Assembly (NCBI GenBank): GCA_028287505.1
Contig: JAQBPN010000114.1
Location: 1 to 64,000 of the forward strand
Reading direction: 5' to 3'
Source: Fibrobacterota bacterium
GTDB taxonomy: Bacteria; Fibrobacterota; Fibrobacteria; UBA11236
DNA length: 64,000 nucleotides
The notes under the pieces are model-generated. The model saw only the letters and a list, made by a program, of their open reading frames with translations, made no database searches and was not told the DNA's origin. Both the position numbers and the translations under genes were made by a program. This document shows positions 7,124-15,662 of this stretch, piece after piece; within the stretch, counting starts at the first letter, position 1; every line of letters begins with the position of its first letter.

Positions 7124-8563
7124 GTGGCAAAGCTGGCGGCGCGGGCCATGGCGGAAGATCCCAGGGTAACCGAGGCGAAACGTCTCCTGCGCGAGACCTT
7201 GCGCGATCACCAGGCGGCCCTCACGGGCATCCGCCCGCCGGATCCGGAATTGCGCCAAGGCTACGAGCAGACCCTGGCGCGTTTCGCGGCCAACCGGGGC
7301 GCCTCCCTGTATTATCCCTACCTGGGCAGCGGCATGGGACGCGGGGCCCTGGTGGAACTGGCCGACGGCAGCGTGAAATACGATTTCATCACCGGCATCG
7401 GCGTGCATTACATGGGGCACAACCATCCCTCCCTGTTGGAGGCGGGCGTGGACGCGGCCCTGGAGAACACGGTGATGCAGGGCAACCTGCAGCAGAATTC
7501 GGACAGCGAGGAATTGCTGGCCCGGCTGCTGGCCGCCGCCAACCGCAAGGGCGCCAAGCTGGCCCATGGTTTCCTGACCAGCAGCGGCGCCATGGCCAAC
7601 GAGAACGCATTCAAGGTGATTTTCCAGAAGAAGTTCCCGGCCCATCGCGTGCTCGCCTTCGAACATTGCTTCGCGGGCCGGACCCTGGCCATGTCCCAGG
7701 TGACGGACAAAGCCGCTTACCGGCAGGGCTTACCGGAAACCCTGGCGGTGGACTATGTGCCCTTCTACGACGAGACGCGCCCGGCGGAAAGCACGGCCGA
7801 GGCCGTGGCCGTAGTGAAGGACCATCTGACCCGGCATCCGGGACTGCACGCCTGCATGATCTTCGAACTGATCCAAGGGGAAGGCGGAGGGTACGTGCCC
7901 GGGACCGCGGAGTTCTTCCGCGCCTTGATGCAGGTCCTGCGCGCGGCGAACGTGACCGTTCTGGCGGACGAGATCCAGACCTTCGGCCGCACCTCGGAAT
8001 ATTTCGCCTTCCAGCATTTCGGCCTGGATGAATTCGTGGAGGTGGTGACCCTGGGCAAGCTGAGCCAGGCCTGCGCGACCTTGATCCGCGCGGAGTACAA
8101 ACCCAAGCCGGGACTGGTCAGCCAGACCTTCACGGCGCCCTCGGTGGCCATCCGTTCCGCCTCCGTCATCCTGGAGTACATGGAAACGGAAGGTTTTCTG
8201 GGCGCGGACGGAAAGATCATGCGCCTGAGCCGCAGGTTCACGGACAAGCTCAAGGACCTGGCCCGGCGCCATCCGGAATTGGCCGCGGGACCCTACGGCA
8301 TGGGCGGCATGATCGCGTTCACGCCCTTGGGGGGCGACCCGGACAAGGTGGCCAGGTACCTGCGGAAGCTTTTCGACGCCGGCGTCATCGGCTTCATCGC
8401 CGGCGGGATTCCGGCCAAGGCCCGTTTCCTGTTGCCGGTGGGCGGCATCGAGGAATCCGATATCGATGCGGCTTTTCCCATCCTGGAGCGCGTGCTGGTG
8501 GAGTTCGCGGCCTCGGAAGCTTCCGTCGCCGCCGCCGGCGCGGCCGGGAAAGGCAAGGCCTGA
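7124..8563 (+). CDS. astC: Class III aminotransferase, proposed succinylornithine transaminase
   Basis: A 479-residue PLP-dependent class III aminotransferase, longer than typical AstC/ArgD (about 400 aa). Visible features are SSGAMANENAFK (cofactor phosphate site), D282 in ADEIQTFGRT and the probable Schiff-base lysine K312 in VTLGKLSQA. The usual AKALGGG-type context of that lysine is replaced, so this is a divergent subgroup. The C-terminal 15 residues are Ala-rich. The GTG start at 7124 has a strong GGAGGA site and lies 4 bp after the M20 stop codon. Sitting between the deacylase and astA, it most likely converts N-succinylornithine to the semialdehyde. The symbol is assigned by context rather than close similarity. 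Confidence 0.75.
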   Translation: MAKLAARAMAEDPRVTEAKRLLRETLRDHQAALTGIRPPDPELRQGYEQTLARFAANRGASLYYPYLGSGMGRGALVELADGSVKYDFITGIGVHYMGHNHPSLLEAGVDAALENTVMQGNLQQNSDSEELLARLLAAANRKGAKLAHGFLTSSGAMANENAFKVIFQKKFPAHRVLAFEHCFAGRTLAMSQVTDKAAYRQGLPETLAVDYVPFYDETRPAESTAEAVAVVKDHLTRHPGLHACMIFELIQGEGGGYVPGTAEFFRALMQVLRAANVTVLADEIQTFGRTSEYFAFQHFGLDEFVEVVTLGKLSQACATLIRAEYKPKPGLVSQTFTAPSVAIRSASVILEYMETEGFLGADGKIMRLSRRFTDKLKDLARRHPELAAGPYGMGGMIAFTPLGGDPDKVARYLRKLFDAGVIGFIAGGIPAKARFLLPVGGIEESDIDAAFPILERVLVEFAASEASVAAAGAAGKGKA

Positions 8564-8566
8564 TCC

Positions 8567-9607
8567 ATGGTCATCATCCGTCCCGTGCATGCCGACGACC
8601 TGGAATCCCTGATGGACCTGTCTTCGCAAACCAGTTTCGGTTTGACCACCCTGCCCCATGATCGCCCCTTGCTCAAGCGCCGCATCAAGGAATCCCAACG
8701 CGGCTTCTCGCGCATGGCGGACAAGCCCGGGGGCGAGACCTATCTGTTCGTGCTGGAGGATCTGGACAAGGGGAAGGTGGTGGGCACCGCCGGCATCGTT
8801 TCCAAGGTGGGCGGATTCGAACCCTTCTATTCCTACCGCATCGTATCGACGGTGGCGGAATCCAAGATGCTGAAGGTGCGCAAGGACATCAGCGCTTTGC
8901 ACCTGGTGGAGGAACACAACGGGCCCTCCGAAATCGGCAGCCTGTTCCTGTCCCCGGCATTCCGCAAGGGCGCCAACGGAAGGTTGCTGTCCCTGAGCCG
9001 TTTCATGTTCATCGCCGACCACCGGCAGTTCTTCGATCCGGTGGTGCTGGCGGAAATGCGCGGCGTCATCGACGAGAAGGGCGGCTCCGTGTTCTGGGAC
9101 GCCCTGGGCCGGCATTTCTTCGACATCGATTTCCCCAAGGCGGACGCGCTGGTGATGAAGGACAAGCAATTCATCGCGGACCTGATGCCGAAGCATCCCA
9201 TCTACATTCCGCTTCTGCCCAAGGTGGCCCAGGACGTGATTGGCCGCGTGCATTCGGAAAGCGTTCCCGCGGTCAAACTGCTGGAAAGCGAAGGTTTCGC
9301 GTTTTCGGGCATGGTGGACATTTTCGAGGCGGGCCCCATCGTGAGCTGCGCCACCGATGAAATCCGCACCGTGCGCGAGAGCCGCACCCATGAAATCTGG
9401 AAGGTGGCCAACAAGGCCATCGACTCGGACCTGTACATCATTTCCAACACCTATTCCCAGGGCTTCCGCGCCACGACCGCGCCCTTGGCCATGGTGCCGG
9501 GCAAGGGGATCGAAATAGATCGGGAAACGGCGCTGGCGCTGGATCTCAAGAAGGGCGATGCGGTGCGCATCGCCCCATTGCGGCCTCCGGACAAGGCGGG
9601 ACCATGA
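8567..9607 (+). CDS. astA: Arginine N-succinyltransferase
   Basis: A 346-residue enzyme that transfers succinyl from succinyl-CoA to the alpha-amino group of arginine, the committed step of the AST pathway. It matches AstA in length (about 340 aa) and in conserved blocks: the N-terminal IRPVHADDLESLMDLS, the GNAT-like core with EIGSLFLSP and RKGANGRLLSLSRF, and GRHFFDIDFPKAD further on. It starts 3 bp after the aminotransferase stop codon and its own stop overlaps the astD start by 4 bp (ATGA), so it is internal to the operon. I see nothing truncated or unusual. Confidence 0.95.
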   Translation: MVIIRPVHADDLESLMDLSSQTSFGLTTLPHDRPLLKRRIKESQRGFSRMADKPGGETYLFVLEDLDKGKVVGTAGIVSKVGGFEPFYSYRIVSTVAESKMLKVRKDISALHLVEEHNGPSEIGSLFLSPAFRKGANGRLLSLSRFMFIADHRQFFDPVVLAEMRGVIDEKGGSVFWDALGRHFFDIDFPKADALVMKDKQFIADLMPKHPIYIPLLPKVAQDVIGRVHSESVPAVKLLESEGFAFSGMVDIFEAGPIVSCATDEIRTVRESRTHEIWKVANKAIDSDLYIISNTYSQGFRATTAPLAMVPGKGIEIDRETALALDLKKGDAVRIAPLRPPDKAGP

Positions 9608-11088
9608 GCAAGGGAAACCACATCGGAGGAATCTGGCGCGCGGCCGGAGGAGCGGAATTCCACTCCACCGATCCCGTCACCGGCCTGTCCGCCTGGAGCG
9701 GCCGGGAAACCATTCCATCGGAAACGGACGAAGCGGTGCGGACGGCGCGGGCCGCCTTTCCGGCCTGGAATGCGCTGGGCCCGGAGAAACGCGCCGGTTA
9801 CCTGCGGGGCTATGCCGAAAAATTGCAGGAGAACCTTGCTTCCGTGGCGGAAGCCATTTCCCTGGAAACCGGGAAGCCCCTGTGGGAAAGCCGCCAGGAA
9901 GCTGAGACCATGATCCTGAAGGTGGCCAACTCCCTGGACGCATACCGGGAACGCTGCGCGGAGGCGTCCTTCCCGCAGGCGGGGTTCACCGCCGTCAAAC
10001 GCTTCCGGCCCCATGGAGTGGTGGCCGTGCTGGGGCCCTTCAACCTGCCCGGGCATCTGCCCCATAGCCATATCGTCCCCGCCCTGCTGGCCGGAAACAC
10101 CGTGGTCTACAAGCCCAGCGAACTGACTCCCGGCGTGGGGGAGAAGACCGCGGAGATCTGGGAGGCGGCCGGCCTCCCCGCCGGCGTGCTCAACCTGGTC
10201 CAGGGCGGACGTAACACGGGTGTTTCCCTGGCCTCCAACCCGGATCTGGACGGATTGTTCTTCACCGGCAGCCGCGCGGCCGGGACGGCCCTCAGCCGCC
10301 AATTCGCGGATCATCCCGGCCGCATCCTGGCCCTGGAGCTGGGCGGAAACAATCCTTTGATCGTCTGGGATTGCGCCGATGCGGAAGCTTCCGCCTATCT
10401 GGCCGCCCAATCCGCCTATATCACGGCCGGACAGCGTTGCACCTGCGCCCGCCGCCTGATCCTGCCCAAAGGTCCGGAAGGGCGAAAACATCTCGATGCG
10501 CTCGTCGCCCTGCTGCCGCGCCTGCGCGTGGGCGCCCCCGCGGACAAGCCGGAACCGTTCCTGGGGCCCGTGATTTCCGCATCGGCGGCGGATCGTCTTC
10601 TGGAAGCCCAGGCCGCTCTGGAAAAAGCGGGCGGGCGGATCCTGGTTCCCATGCGCAAGGCGGCGCATGGACGGGTCGCGGAAGCAGCCTCCGCCTTTCT
10701 GACCCCGGGCCTGGTGGATATGACCGATGCCCGCGAACGTCCCGACGAGGAATTCTTCGGGCCGTTGCTGCAGGTGGTGCGGGTGGACGGTTTCGACGCC
10801 GCCCTGGAGGAAGCCAACCGCACCCGCTACGGCCTGGCGGCGGGCCTGGTCAGCGATCAGCGGGCCTTGTGGGAGATCTTCCGGGACCGCATCCGCGCGG
10901 GCGTGGTGAACTGGAACCGGCAGACCACGGGTGCCAGCGGCAAGCTGCCTTTCGGCGGCGTGGGGGACAGTGGGAACCATCGGCCCAGCGCGTCCTACGC
11001 GGCCGACTATTGCGCCTATCCCATGGCGTCCCTGGAGGCGGAAAAGGCGGTGGCTCCGGCGCAGCCGCCCATCGGGATCGCGCCGTGA
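9604..11088 (+). CDS. astD: N-succinylglutamate 5-semialdehyde dehydrogenase
   Basis: A 494-residue NAD-dependent aldehyde dehydrogenase acting on succinylglutamate semialdehyde. Catalytic residues are present: N147 (GPFNLPGH), E245 (LALELGGNNP) and the nucleophile C279 (AGQRCTCARR). The GQRCTCARR context and the length match AstD rather than betaine or succinate-semialdehyde dehydrogenases. It overlaps astA by 4 bp at its 5' end, and astB by 4 bp at its 3' end (GTGA). This implies tight translational coupling. Confidence 0.95.
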   Translation: MSKGNHIGGIWRAAGGAEFHSTDPVTGLSAWSGRETIPSETDEAVRTARAAFPAWNALGPEKRAGYLRGYAEKLQENLASVAEAISLETGKPLWESRQEAETMILKVANSLDAYRERCAEASFPQAGFTAVKRFRPHGVVAVLGPFNLPGHLPHSHIVPALLAGNTVVYKPSELTPGVGEKTAEIWEAAGLPAGVLNLVQGGRNTGVSLASNPDLDGLFFTGSRAAGTALSRQFADHPGRILALELGGNNPLIVWDCADAEASAYLAAQSAYITAGQRCTCARRLILPKGPEGRKHLDALVALLPRLRVGAPADKPEPFLGPVISASAADRLLEAQAALEKAGGRILVPMRKAAHGRVAEAASAFLTPGLVDMTDARERPDEEFFGPLLQVVRVDGFDAALEEANRTRYGLAAGLVSDQRALWEIFRDRIRAGVVNWNRQTTGASGKLPFGGVGDSGNHRPSASYAADYCAYPMASLEAEKAVAPAQPPIGIAP

Positions 11089-12452
11089 GCGAAGGGGTGC
11101 CTGTGGGCGCCGTGGAAGCCAACTTCGACGGCCTGGTGGGGCCCACCCATAACTATGCGGGCCTGGCCCACGGCAACGTGGCGTCCCAGGCCAACAAGCG
11201 CAAACCCGCCAATCCCCGGGACGCGGCGCTGCAAGGCCTGGAAAAGATGCGCCGGGTGGCGGCCCTGGGGGTAGCCCAGGCGGTACTCCCGCCCCAGGCC
11301 CGTCCCGACGTGGGCTGGCTGCGCGGATTGGGGTTCGGCGGCAGCGACGGGGCAGTCCTTTCCCAAGCCGGAAAAGCCGATCCGGTCCTGTTGGCCGCCT
11401 GTTACAGCGCTTCCGCCATGTGGACCGCCAATGCCGCCACCGTTTCCCCTTCCGCGGACAGCGCCGATGGACGCGTGCACTTCACGCCCGCCAACCTCTC
11501 CAGCCAGATCCATCGCAGCGTGGAACCGCCCCACACCGCCGCCCTGCTGAAAAAACTGTTCCCGGGGCGCCGTTTCGTCCATCATGATCCGCTGCCTCCC
11601 GGCCGCCATTTCGGGGATGAAGGCGCCGCCAACCATATCCGCCTGGCGCCCTCCCATGGAACCCCGGGACTGCAGATTTTCGTCTACGGCTGCCGGGCCC
11701 TGGGCGCGGCGGCCGGCTCCGGCGGCGAGGCCGGGGACAAGGTAACGCGCAAGTTTCTCCCGCGCCAGACCCTGGAAGCCTCCCAAGCGGTGGCGCGCCT
11801 GCACGGCCTGCATCCGGACCGTGTGTTGTTCCTGGCCCAGAATCCCGCCGCCATCGATGCCGGCGTGTTCCACAATGACGTGATCTCCGTGGGAAACGGG
11901 GACCTGTTGTTCTGCCATGAGGCGGCCTTCCGGGACCAGTCCGACGCCTTGCGGGAGATGCGGCGCAAATACGCCGCCATGAACGCCGGCAGCCTGCGCA
12001 TCATCGAGGTAAAGGCCCGCGAGGTGCCCTTGGACGCGGCCGTGGCCACTTATCTCTTCAACAGCCAGGTCCTGACGTTGCCGGACGGAGGCGTCCTGTT
12101 GTTGGCCGCGCGGGAATGCCGCGCGGACGCGCGGACGCGGAAATACCTGGAAGCCCTGCCTGGACGGGGGTTGGGAATCACGGCGGTGGAATACGCGGAC
12201 CTGCGGCAAAGCATGCGCAACGGAGGCGGTCCCGCCTGTCTGAGATTGCGCGTGGCGCTAAGCGCAAGGGAATGGGAACAGGTTCCCCCCGGCGTGAAAT
12301 TCGACGAGGCTTTGTATGGGCGGCTGCGGACCTGGGTGGAGTCCCATTACCGCGATAGGCTCTTGCCCCGGGACCTTGCCGATCCCGATTTACCCAAGGA
12401 GTGCGAAGCGGCCAGGCGGGGGATTTACCGCATCCTCGGTCTATCGGCCTGA
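11085..12452 (+). CDS. astB: N-succinylarginine dihydrolase
   Basis: A 455-residue enzyme (E. coli AstB is about 447) that hydrolyses N-succinylarginine to N-succinylornithine, CO2 and two ammonia. The family opening NFDGLVGPTHNYAGL is at residues 13-27. The triad is intact: E179 (HFGDEGAANH), H263 (GVFHNDVISVGNG) and C385 (NGGGPACLRLRV). The frame stays open for 238 codons upstream inside astD, but homology begins here, and the GTG at 11085 overlaps the astD stop codon. It is the last gene of the operon and ends 8 bp before the convergent DUF1338 gene. Confidence 0.95.
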   Translation: MSEGVPVGAVEANFDGLVGPTHNYAGLAHGNVASQANKRKPANPRDAALQGLEKMRRVAALGVAQAVLPPQARPDVGWLRGLGFGGSDGAVLSQAGKADPVLLAACYSASAMWTANAATVSPSADSADGRVHFTPANLSSQIHRSVEPPHTAALLKKLFPGRRFVHHDPLPPGRHFGDEGAANHIRLAPSHGTPGLQIFVYGCRALGAAAGSGGEAGDKVTRKFLPRQTLEASQAVARLHGLHPDRVLFLAQNPAAIDAGVFHNDVISVGNGDLLFCHEAAFRDQSDALREMRRKYAAMNAGSLRIIEVKAREVPLDAAVATYLFNSQVLTLPDGGVLLLAARECRADARTRKYLEALPGRGLGITAVEYADLRQSMRNGGGPACLRLRVALSAREWEQVPPGVKFDEALYGRLRTWVESHYRDRLLPRDLADPDLPKECEAARRGIYRILGLSA

Positions 12453-12460
12453 ACCGCGCC

Positions 12461-13264
12461 TCACCGGGATTTGCGATCGGTGGATTCGAAAATCTTGTCG
12501 GCCGATTTATCGTTGAAGCCCTGGAAGAGTTCCCCGTTGGGCATGGCATAGCGGCGCGCGAACTCATAATAACAACCCGGGATTTTGCGGACTCCGTCCC
12601 GGAAGGGGGCCTCGGCCTCATTGGCCAGGGTGGAGGATTGTTCCAGGAAGATGTCCGGGGCCCCTTTGATTTCGCCGCCGGAAGCGTTGAGGCGGAAACC
12701 CTGGGCCTTGAGGTATTGATTGAGGCGGGTGAGATCGGGAAAGGTGCGCAAGGCGTTGGCGAAGACGGTGAAATGGTTGGCGCGGAAGCCGAAGGCGGAC
12801 ATCCAGGCGGCGTATTCGCTTTCCCGTTCCAGGGCTTCGTAAGTGGTGAAGTCCAGGTTCCACGGGCGTCCGCCGGCGGACCAGTCCGGGCGGGAGAGGA
12901 ATTCCGGCGGGACCTGGTTGATGAGGCCCAGCAACATGGAGCGGGCTCCGGCGCTGAGTTGGTCCAGGTGGATTTGGCTGACGAATATCTTCGGATTCAG
13001 GGGATTCGGATGCCGGTAGTGGACGGCGGTCAGTTTCTTCTCCGGAAAGACGTAGTTGCCGCCGGGGACGTAGCCCAGTGCGACGTAAGATGCGGCCATG
13101 GCTTGGATGTCCATGCCTGGGTGCGCGAAGGTGCGGAAGGCGATATGGTCGTTGACGATGGTTTCACCGCGGGCTTCCAGGAGGCCGTGGATGCGTCCGG
13201 CCTGGGGATTGAGCGCGCTGTAGTCGCGCCAGAGCCGATCGAGAAGTTCCTGCAAGGTACCCAT
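12461..13264 (-). CDS. DUF1338 family oxygenase (2-oxoadipate dioxygenase/decarboxylase-like)
   Basis: A 267-residue DUF1338 protein. The family includes HglS, an Fe(II) enzyme turning 2-oxoadipate into 2-hydroxyglutarate in lysine catabolism. The expected metal ligands are visible as H40 (NDHIAFRTF), H164 (RANHFTVF) and E234 (YYEFARRY), with R44 beside the first. It is shorter than Proteobacterial HglS (about 460 aa), like other short DUF1338 members. The ATG at 13264 has an AAAGAGG site 5 nt upstream; the frame runs 39 codons further but that part looks non-coding. It is convergent with astB. A role in amino-acid catabolism is plausible; the substrate is unproven. Confidence 0.8.
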   Translation of the reverse strand: MGTLQELLDRLWRDYSALNPQAGRIHGLLEARGETIVNDHIAFRTFAHPGMDIQAMAASYVALGYVPGGNYVFPEKKLTAVHYRHPNPLNPKIFVSQIHLDQLSAGARSMLLGLINQVPPEFLSRPDWSAGGRPWNLDFTTYEALERESEYAAWMSAFGFRANHFTVFANALRTFPDLTRLNQYLKAQGFRLNASGGEIKGAPDIFLEQSSTLANEAEAPFRDGVRKIPGCYYEFARRYAMPNGELFQGFNDKSADKIFESTDRKSR

Positions 13265-13725
13265 GGCTGCCTCTTTGTTCCGGGAAGGTTCCGGGAAAGT
13301 CGTTGGGGTTTCCGGGATCGGTTCCCAAGCCCAAAATAAAATCGCCCCTTCCATTTTACCACAGCCAAACGGATTGCACAAATTCAGGCGTTTTTATGCG
13401 GAAACAGGGTGACGTGGAGGATCTGCCGGCGCGACCCCTGGGCTGTGAGCGCCGTCACAGGCAGCCGGGTCCGGGAATTTTATAATGAGTGGAGTCTCGG
13501 GAGTGCGGCGCATCATTGAGGAATGGACCCGCATTGGGCTTGGAGCGCAACCCGCGCCGCTCCGGCCCGCCCCGCTTCTTTTGGGATTTCCGATCGTATC
13601 GAATCGAGACCGTGGCCATCGCCTTGCAATCGCGTGAATGCCCATTTCTGACACATTTCGGGGCATTTTTTGGGTTGACCCCCGGTTAAATAAGAGTAAC
13701 AATAGCCTTTCTTAGCGGAGGTATT
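13265..13725. other. 461-bp divergent intergenic region
   Basis: It separates the - strand DUF1338 gene from the + strand secreted-protein gene. A likely promoter for the latter is TTGACC (13675-13680), 17 bp, AACAAT (13698-13703). A TATAAT hexamer at 13481-13486 has no matching -35. A 66-codon open frame at 13489-13689 has no ribosome-binding site and Arg/Pro-rich content, so I regard it as non-coding. No repeat or RNA gene was seen. Confidence 0.6.
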
Positions 13726-14112
13726 ATGCGTTTTGCCAAGGGACTCAAAATCACTTCGATTGCTTTCCTCACCATGCTTTCCTGCATGCCGGCGCTCGCC
13801 GTATCCATGGTGGAAGGCCGGCTCATGGGCAGCTCCAAGGCGACGGGCGACTACGATCTGCTCATCAGGGTATGGGGGAAACAGGGAAACGCCAAGAAGT
13901 CCCAGCTTCTCCAGACCATCCAGATCGCCAGGGTGAGCGTGGTGGACGGCGGATTCAAAATCGCCTTGGACGCGAGCCTGGAGTCGCGCGCCCAGACCGA
14001 ACTGTCCTACAAGATCGAAGCGCGGCCCTTCGAGGGTGGGGAGCCGTTCAGTCCCGCGGAGATATCCCGGGTGCTGACCCAGACAGTGAAGCAGGATCTC
14101 GTCCTGCGATAA
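13726..14112 (+). CDS. Small secreted protein of unknown function
   Basis: A 128-residue protein with a clear Sec signal peptide (about residues 1-25, ending MPALA) and no lipobox, so it is periplasmic or outer-membrane associated. The mature part is mainly predicted beta strand (YDLLIRVWG, FKIALDASL, ELSYKIEARPF), reminiscent of a small Ig-like or transthyretin-like fold. I recognise no family. The ATG follows a GCGGAGG site with 5-nt spacing, and a promoter lies 20-50 bp upstream. Confidence 0.7.
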   Translation: MRFAKGLKITSIAFLTMLSCMPALAVSMVEGRLMGSSKATGDYDLLIRVWGKQGNAKKSQLLQTIQIARVSVVDGGFKIALDASLESRAQTELSYKIEARPFEGGEPFSPAEISRVLTQTVKQDLVLR

Positions 14113-14179
14113 CTTCCGTTCCGGAAGCTCCCGGCGCCAACAGGAGCGCCGCCCCGCTATATTGGCTACTATTGGCTTA

Positions 14180-14932
14180 ATGGATCTCGATTCGCCATCG
14201 CTTCCCTCCGCTCTCCGCGAGGAGGCCGGCCCCAACCCTCCCGCCCCGACCGTGTCCGGCCTGATCGGCACTTTGCGCGAGCGGTCCCTGCACGCGCATT
14301 TGAAACGCCTGTACACCCAGCCGGGCGATTGCGTGGAAGAGAAGGTGGGCGAGTACTGGGTGGATATCCGGCGCGGTAACGATGTCATCGAAATCCAGAC
14401 CGGCAGCTTCGGAAGCATGAAGCGGAAACTGGAACGGCTGCTGGCGGATCGATCGGTGCGCATCGTGCATCCGGTGGCGGTGGAGAAGTGGATCACCAAG
14501 ATAGGCGCGGACGGAGAGACGTTCCTGAGCCGGCGGAAGTCCCCCAAGCGCGGCAGCCTTTACGATTTGTTCGATGAGCTGGTCAGCTTCCCCCACCTGA
14601 TCCTGAATCCCCGTTTTTCCGTGGAGGTGGTGCTGATCAAGGAAGAGGAGATGCGCTGCGAGGATGGGAAGGGCAGTTGGCGCCGCAAGGGGACCAGCAT
14701 CAAGGATCATATCCTGCTGGAAGTGGCCTCCCGCACCCTGTTCCGGAGCGGCGGGGATTTCCTGCAGCTGTTGCCGGCGGGCTGGACGGGCCCTTCCACC
14801 AACCGCGAGTTGGCCAAGGCCCTTAAGCAGCCCTATTTCCGCATCGCGCGCATGACGTATTGCCTCTCGCGGATGGGGGTAGTCAAGTCCTTGGGCAAGC
14901 GGGGGAATTCCATCCTGTTCGGGTTGGCGTGA
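14180..14932 (+). CDS. Unknown protein with a nuclease-like motif
   Basis: A 250-residue cytoplasmic protein. After a Pro-rich N-terminus comes a segment with YWVDIRRGNDVIEIQTGSF, a D-x(n)-E-x-Q arrangement resembling PD-(D/E)XK nuclease cores with Gln in place of the usual Lys. It is followed by a basic helix (MKRKLERLL) and a strand VRIVHPVAVEKWI. The C-terminal 80 residues (TNRELAKALKQPYFRIARMTYCLSRMGVV) look like a winged helix-turn-helix. A DNA-binding or DNA-processing role is possible but unproven. I chose ATG 14180; a TTG at 14162 in the same frame is an alternative and neither has a strong ribosome-binding site. Any comparison with an existing DUF needs a profile search. Confidence 0.65.
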   Translation: MDLDSPSLPSALREEAGPNPPAPTVSGLIGTLRERSLHAHLKRLYTQPGDCVEEKVGEYWVDIRRGNDVIEIQTGSFGSMKRKLERLLADRSVRIVHPVAVEKWITKIGADGETFLSRRKSPKRGSLYDLFDELVSFPHLILNPRFSVEVVLIKEEEMRCEDGKGSWRRKGTSIKDHILLEVASRTLFRSGGDFLQLLPAGWTGPSTNRELAKALKQPYFRIARMTYCLSRMGVVKSLGKRGNSILFGLA

Positions 14933-14938
14933 TGGCGA

Positions 14939-14975
14939 GCCTGAGAAGTGGTCTCATAGAGACCGCTTCTCAGGC
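14939..14975. terminator. Bidirectional hairpin between convergent genes
   Basis: 17-bp arms (14939-14955 and 14959-14975) with one G-T mismatch and a 3-nt loop (ATA) lie between the + gene ending at 14932 and the - gene ending at 14970. The 3' arm overlaps the stop codon of the - strand gene. There is no U-run on either strand, but the stem is strong and well placed to stop both transcripts. Confidence 0.6.
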
Positions 14976-15662
14976 AGTCTCCGCGTTCCCGCGGTTGAGA
15001 GTGGCGAACAGCAACGCGTAGAAGCACAGCACGATGTTGAAGAGCGGGATTTGCAGCGCCGGCGGCAGGCTGTAGATGATGGTGACCGCCGGCACCCATA
15101 CGCCCCACATCCCTATCACCGATTTGGGCATGTTCTCGCGCAGGAACGGGAGCCAGCGCAACTCGCGCAAGCGCGCGAAACTGAATCCCGCGTCCTTCCA
15201 GAAGAAAACGATGAGAGCGCAAGGCGCCGACCAGAGGATGCTGTAGACGAACTGGTCGAACAGGACTTTGCGGAAGATGGTTCCCGCGGCGTTGTCGTTT
15301 CCGAACAGCCAGCCTTGCGCCTGGTAGAAGAGATCCACCTCCACGCCTTTTTCGGCCCAGAACAACAGATAGAACACGCCGTGGGAAAAGGGCGTGATCG
15401 CGCGCGAACGCCTGTCCAGACGCAAATAGGAATAGGGGATGATGCCGCCGAACAGGGCGGTGGCGATGAGGCTGTAGCGCCAGCCCCAGCGCGCCTTCCA
15501 TCCGGCCAGAATGTCCATGGCATGATGGGACGGCCCGTGGAAATAATAGGCCAGCAACAGGGCCAGGGCGAAGGCTTGCAGCACCAGGCCCGGAAGGAGG
15601 TTGGCGCGCGCGGCCGCCAGGCTTTGGCGCCAGGGGCCTTGCATGGAAACTTCCGCTTTCAA
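14970..15662 (-). CDS. Multi-helix membrane protein, possibly Mpv17/PMP22-like
   Basis: A 230-residue inner-membrane protein with about five hydrophobic helices (near residues 25-43, 65-80, 90-102, 135-155 and 180-222). Segments such as KVLFDQFVYSILW and a C-terminal VWVPAVTIIYSLPPALQIP weakly recall the Mpv17/PMP22 family (DQ motif, then a Trp/Pro-rich signature). I regard that as tentative. Its start overlaps the stop codon of the upstream rhomboid gene by 4 bp, so the two are translated from one mRNA. No catalytic motif is visible. Confidence 0.7.
   Translation of the reverse strand: MKAEVSMQGPWRQSLAAARANLLPGLVLQAFALALLLAYYFHGPSHHAMDILAGWKARWGWRYSLIATALFGGIIPYSYLRLDRRSRAITPFSHGVFYLLFWAEKGVEVDLFYQAQGWLFGNDNAAGTIFRKVLFDQFVYSILWSAPCALIVFFWKDAGFSFARLRELRWLPFLRENMPKSVIGMWGVWVPAVTIIYSLPPALQIPLFNIVLCFYALLFATLNRGNAETA

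Noticed and set aside
10371-11084. A 238-codon 5' extension of astB
   Set aside because: It is inside astD in another frame, reads as Arg/Gly/Pro-rich noise, and the AstB family starts at the GTG overlapping the astD stop codon.
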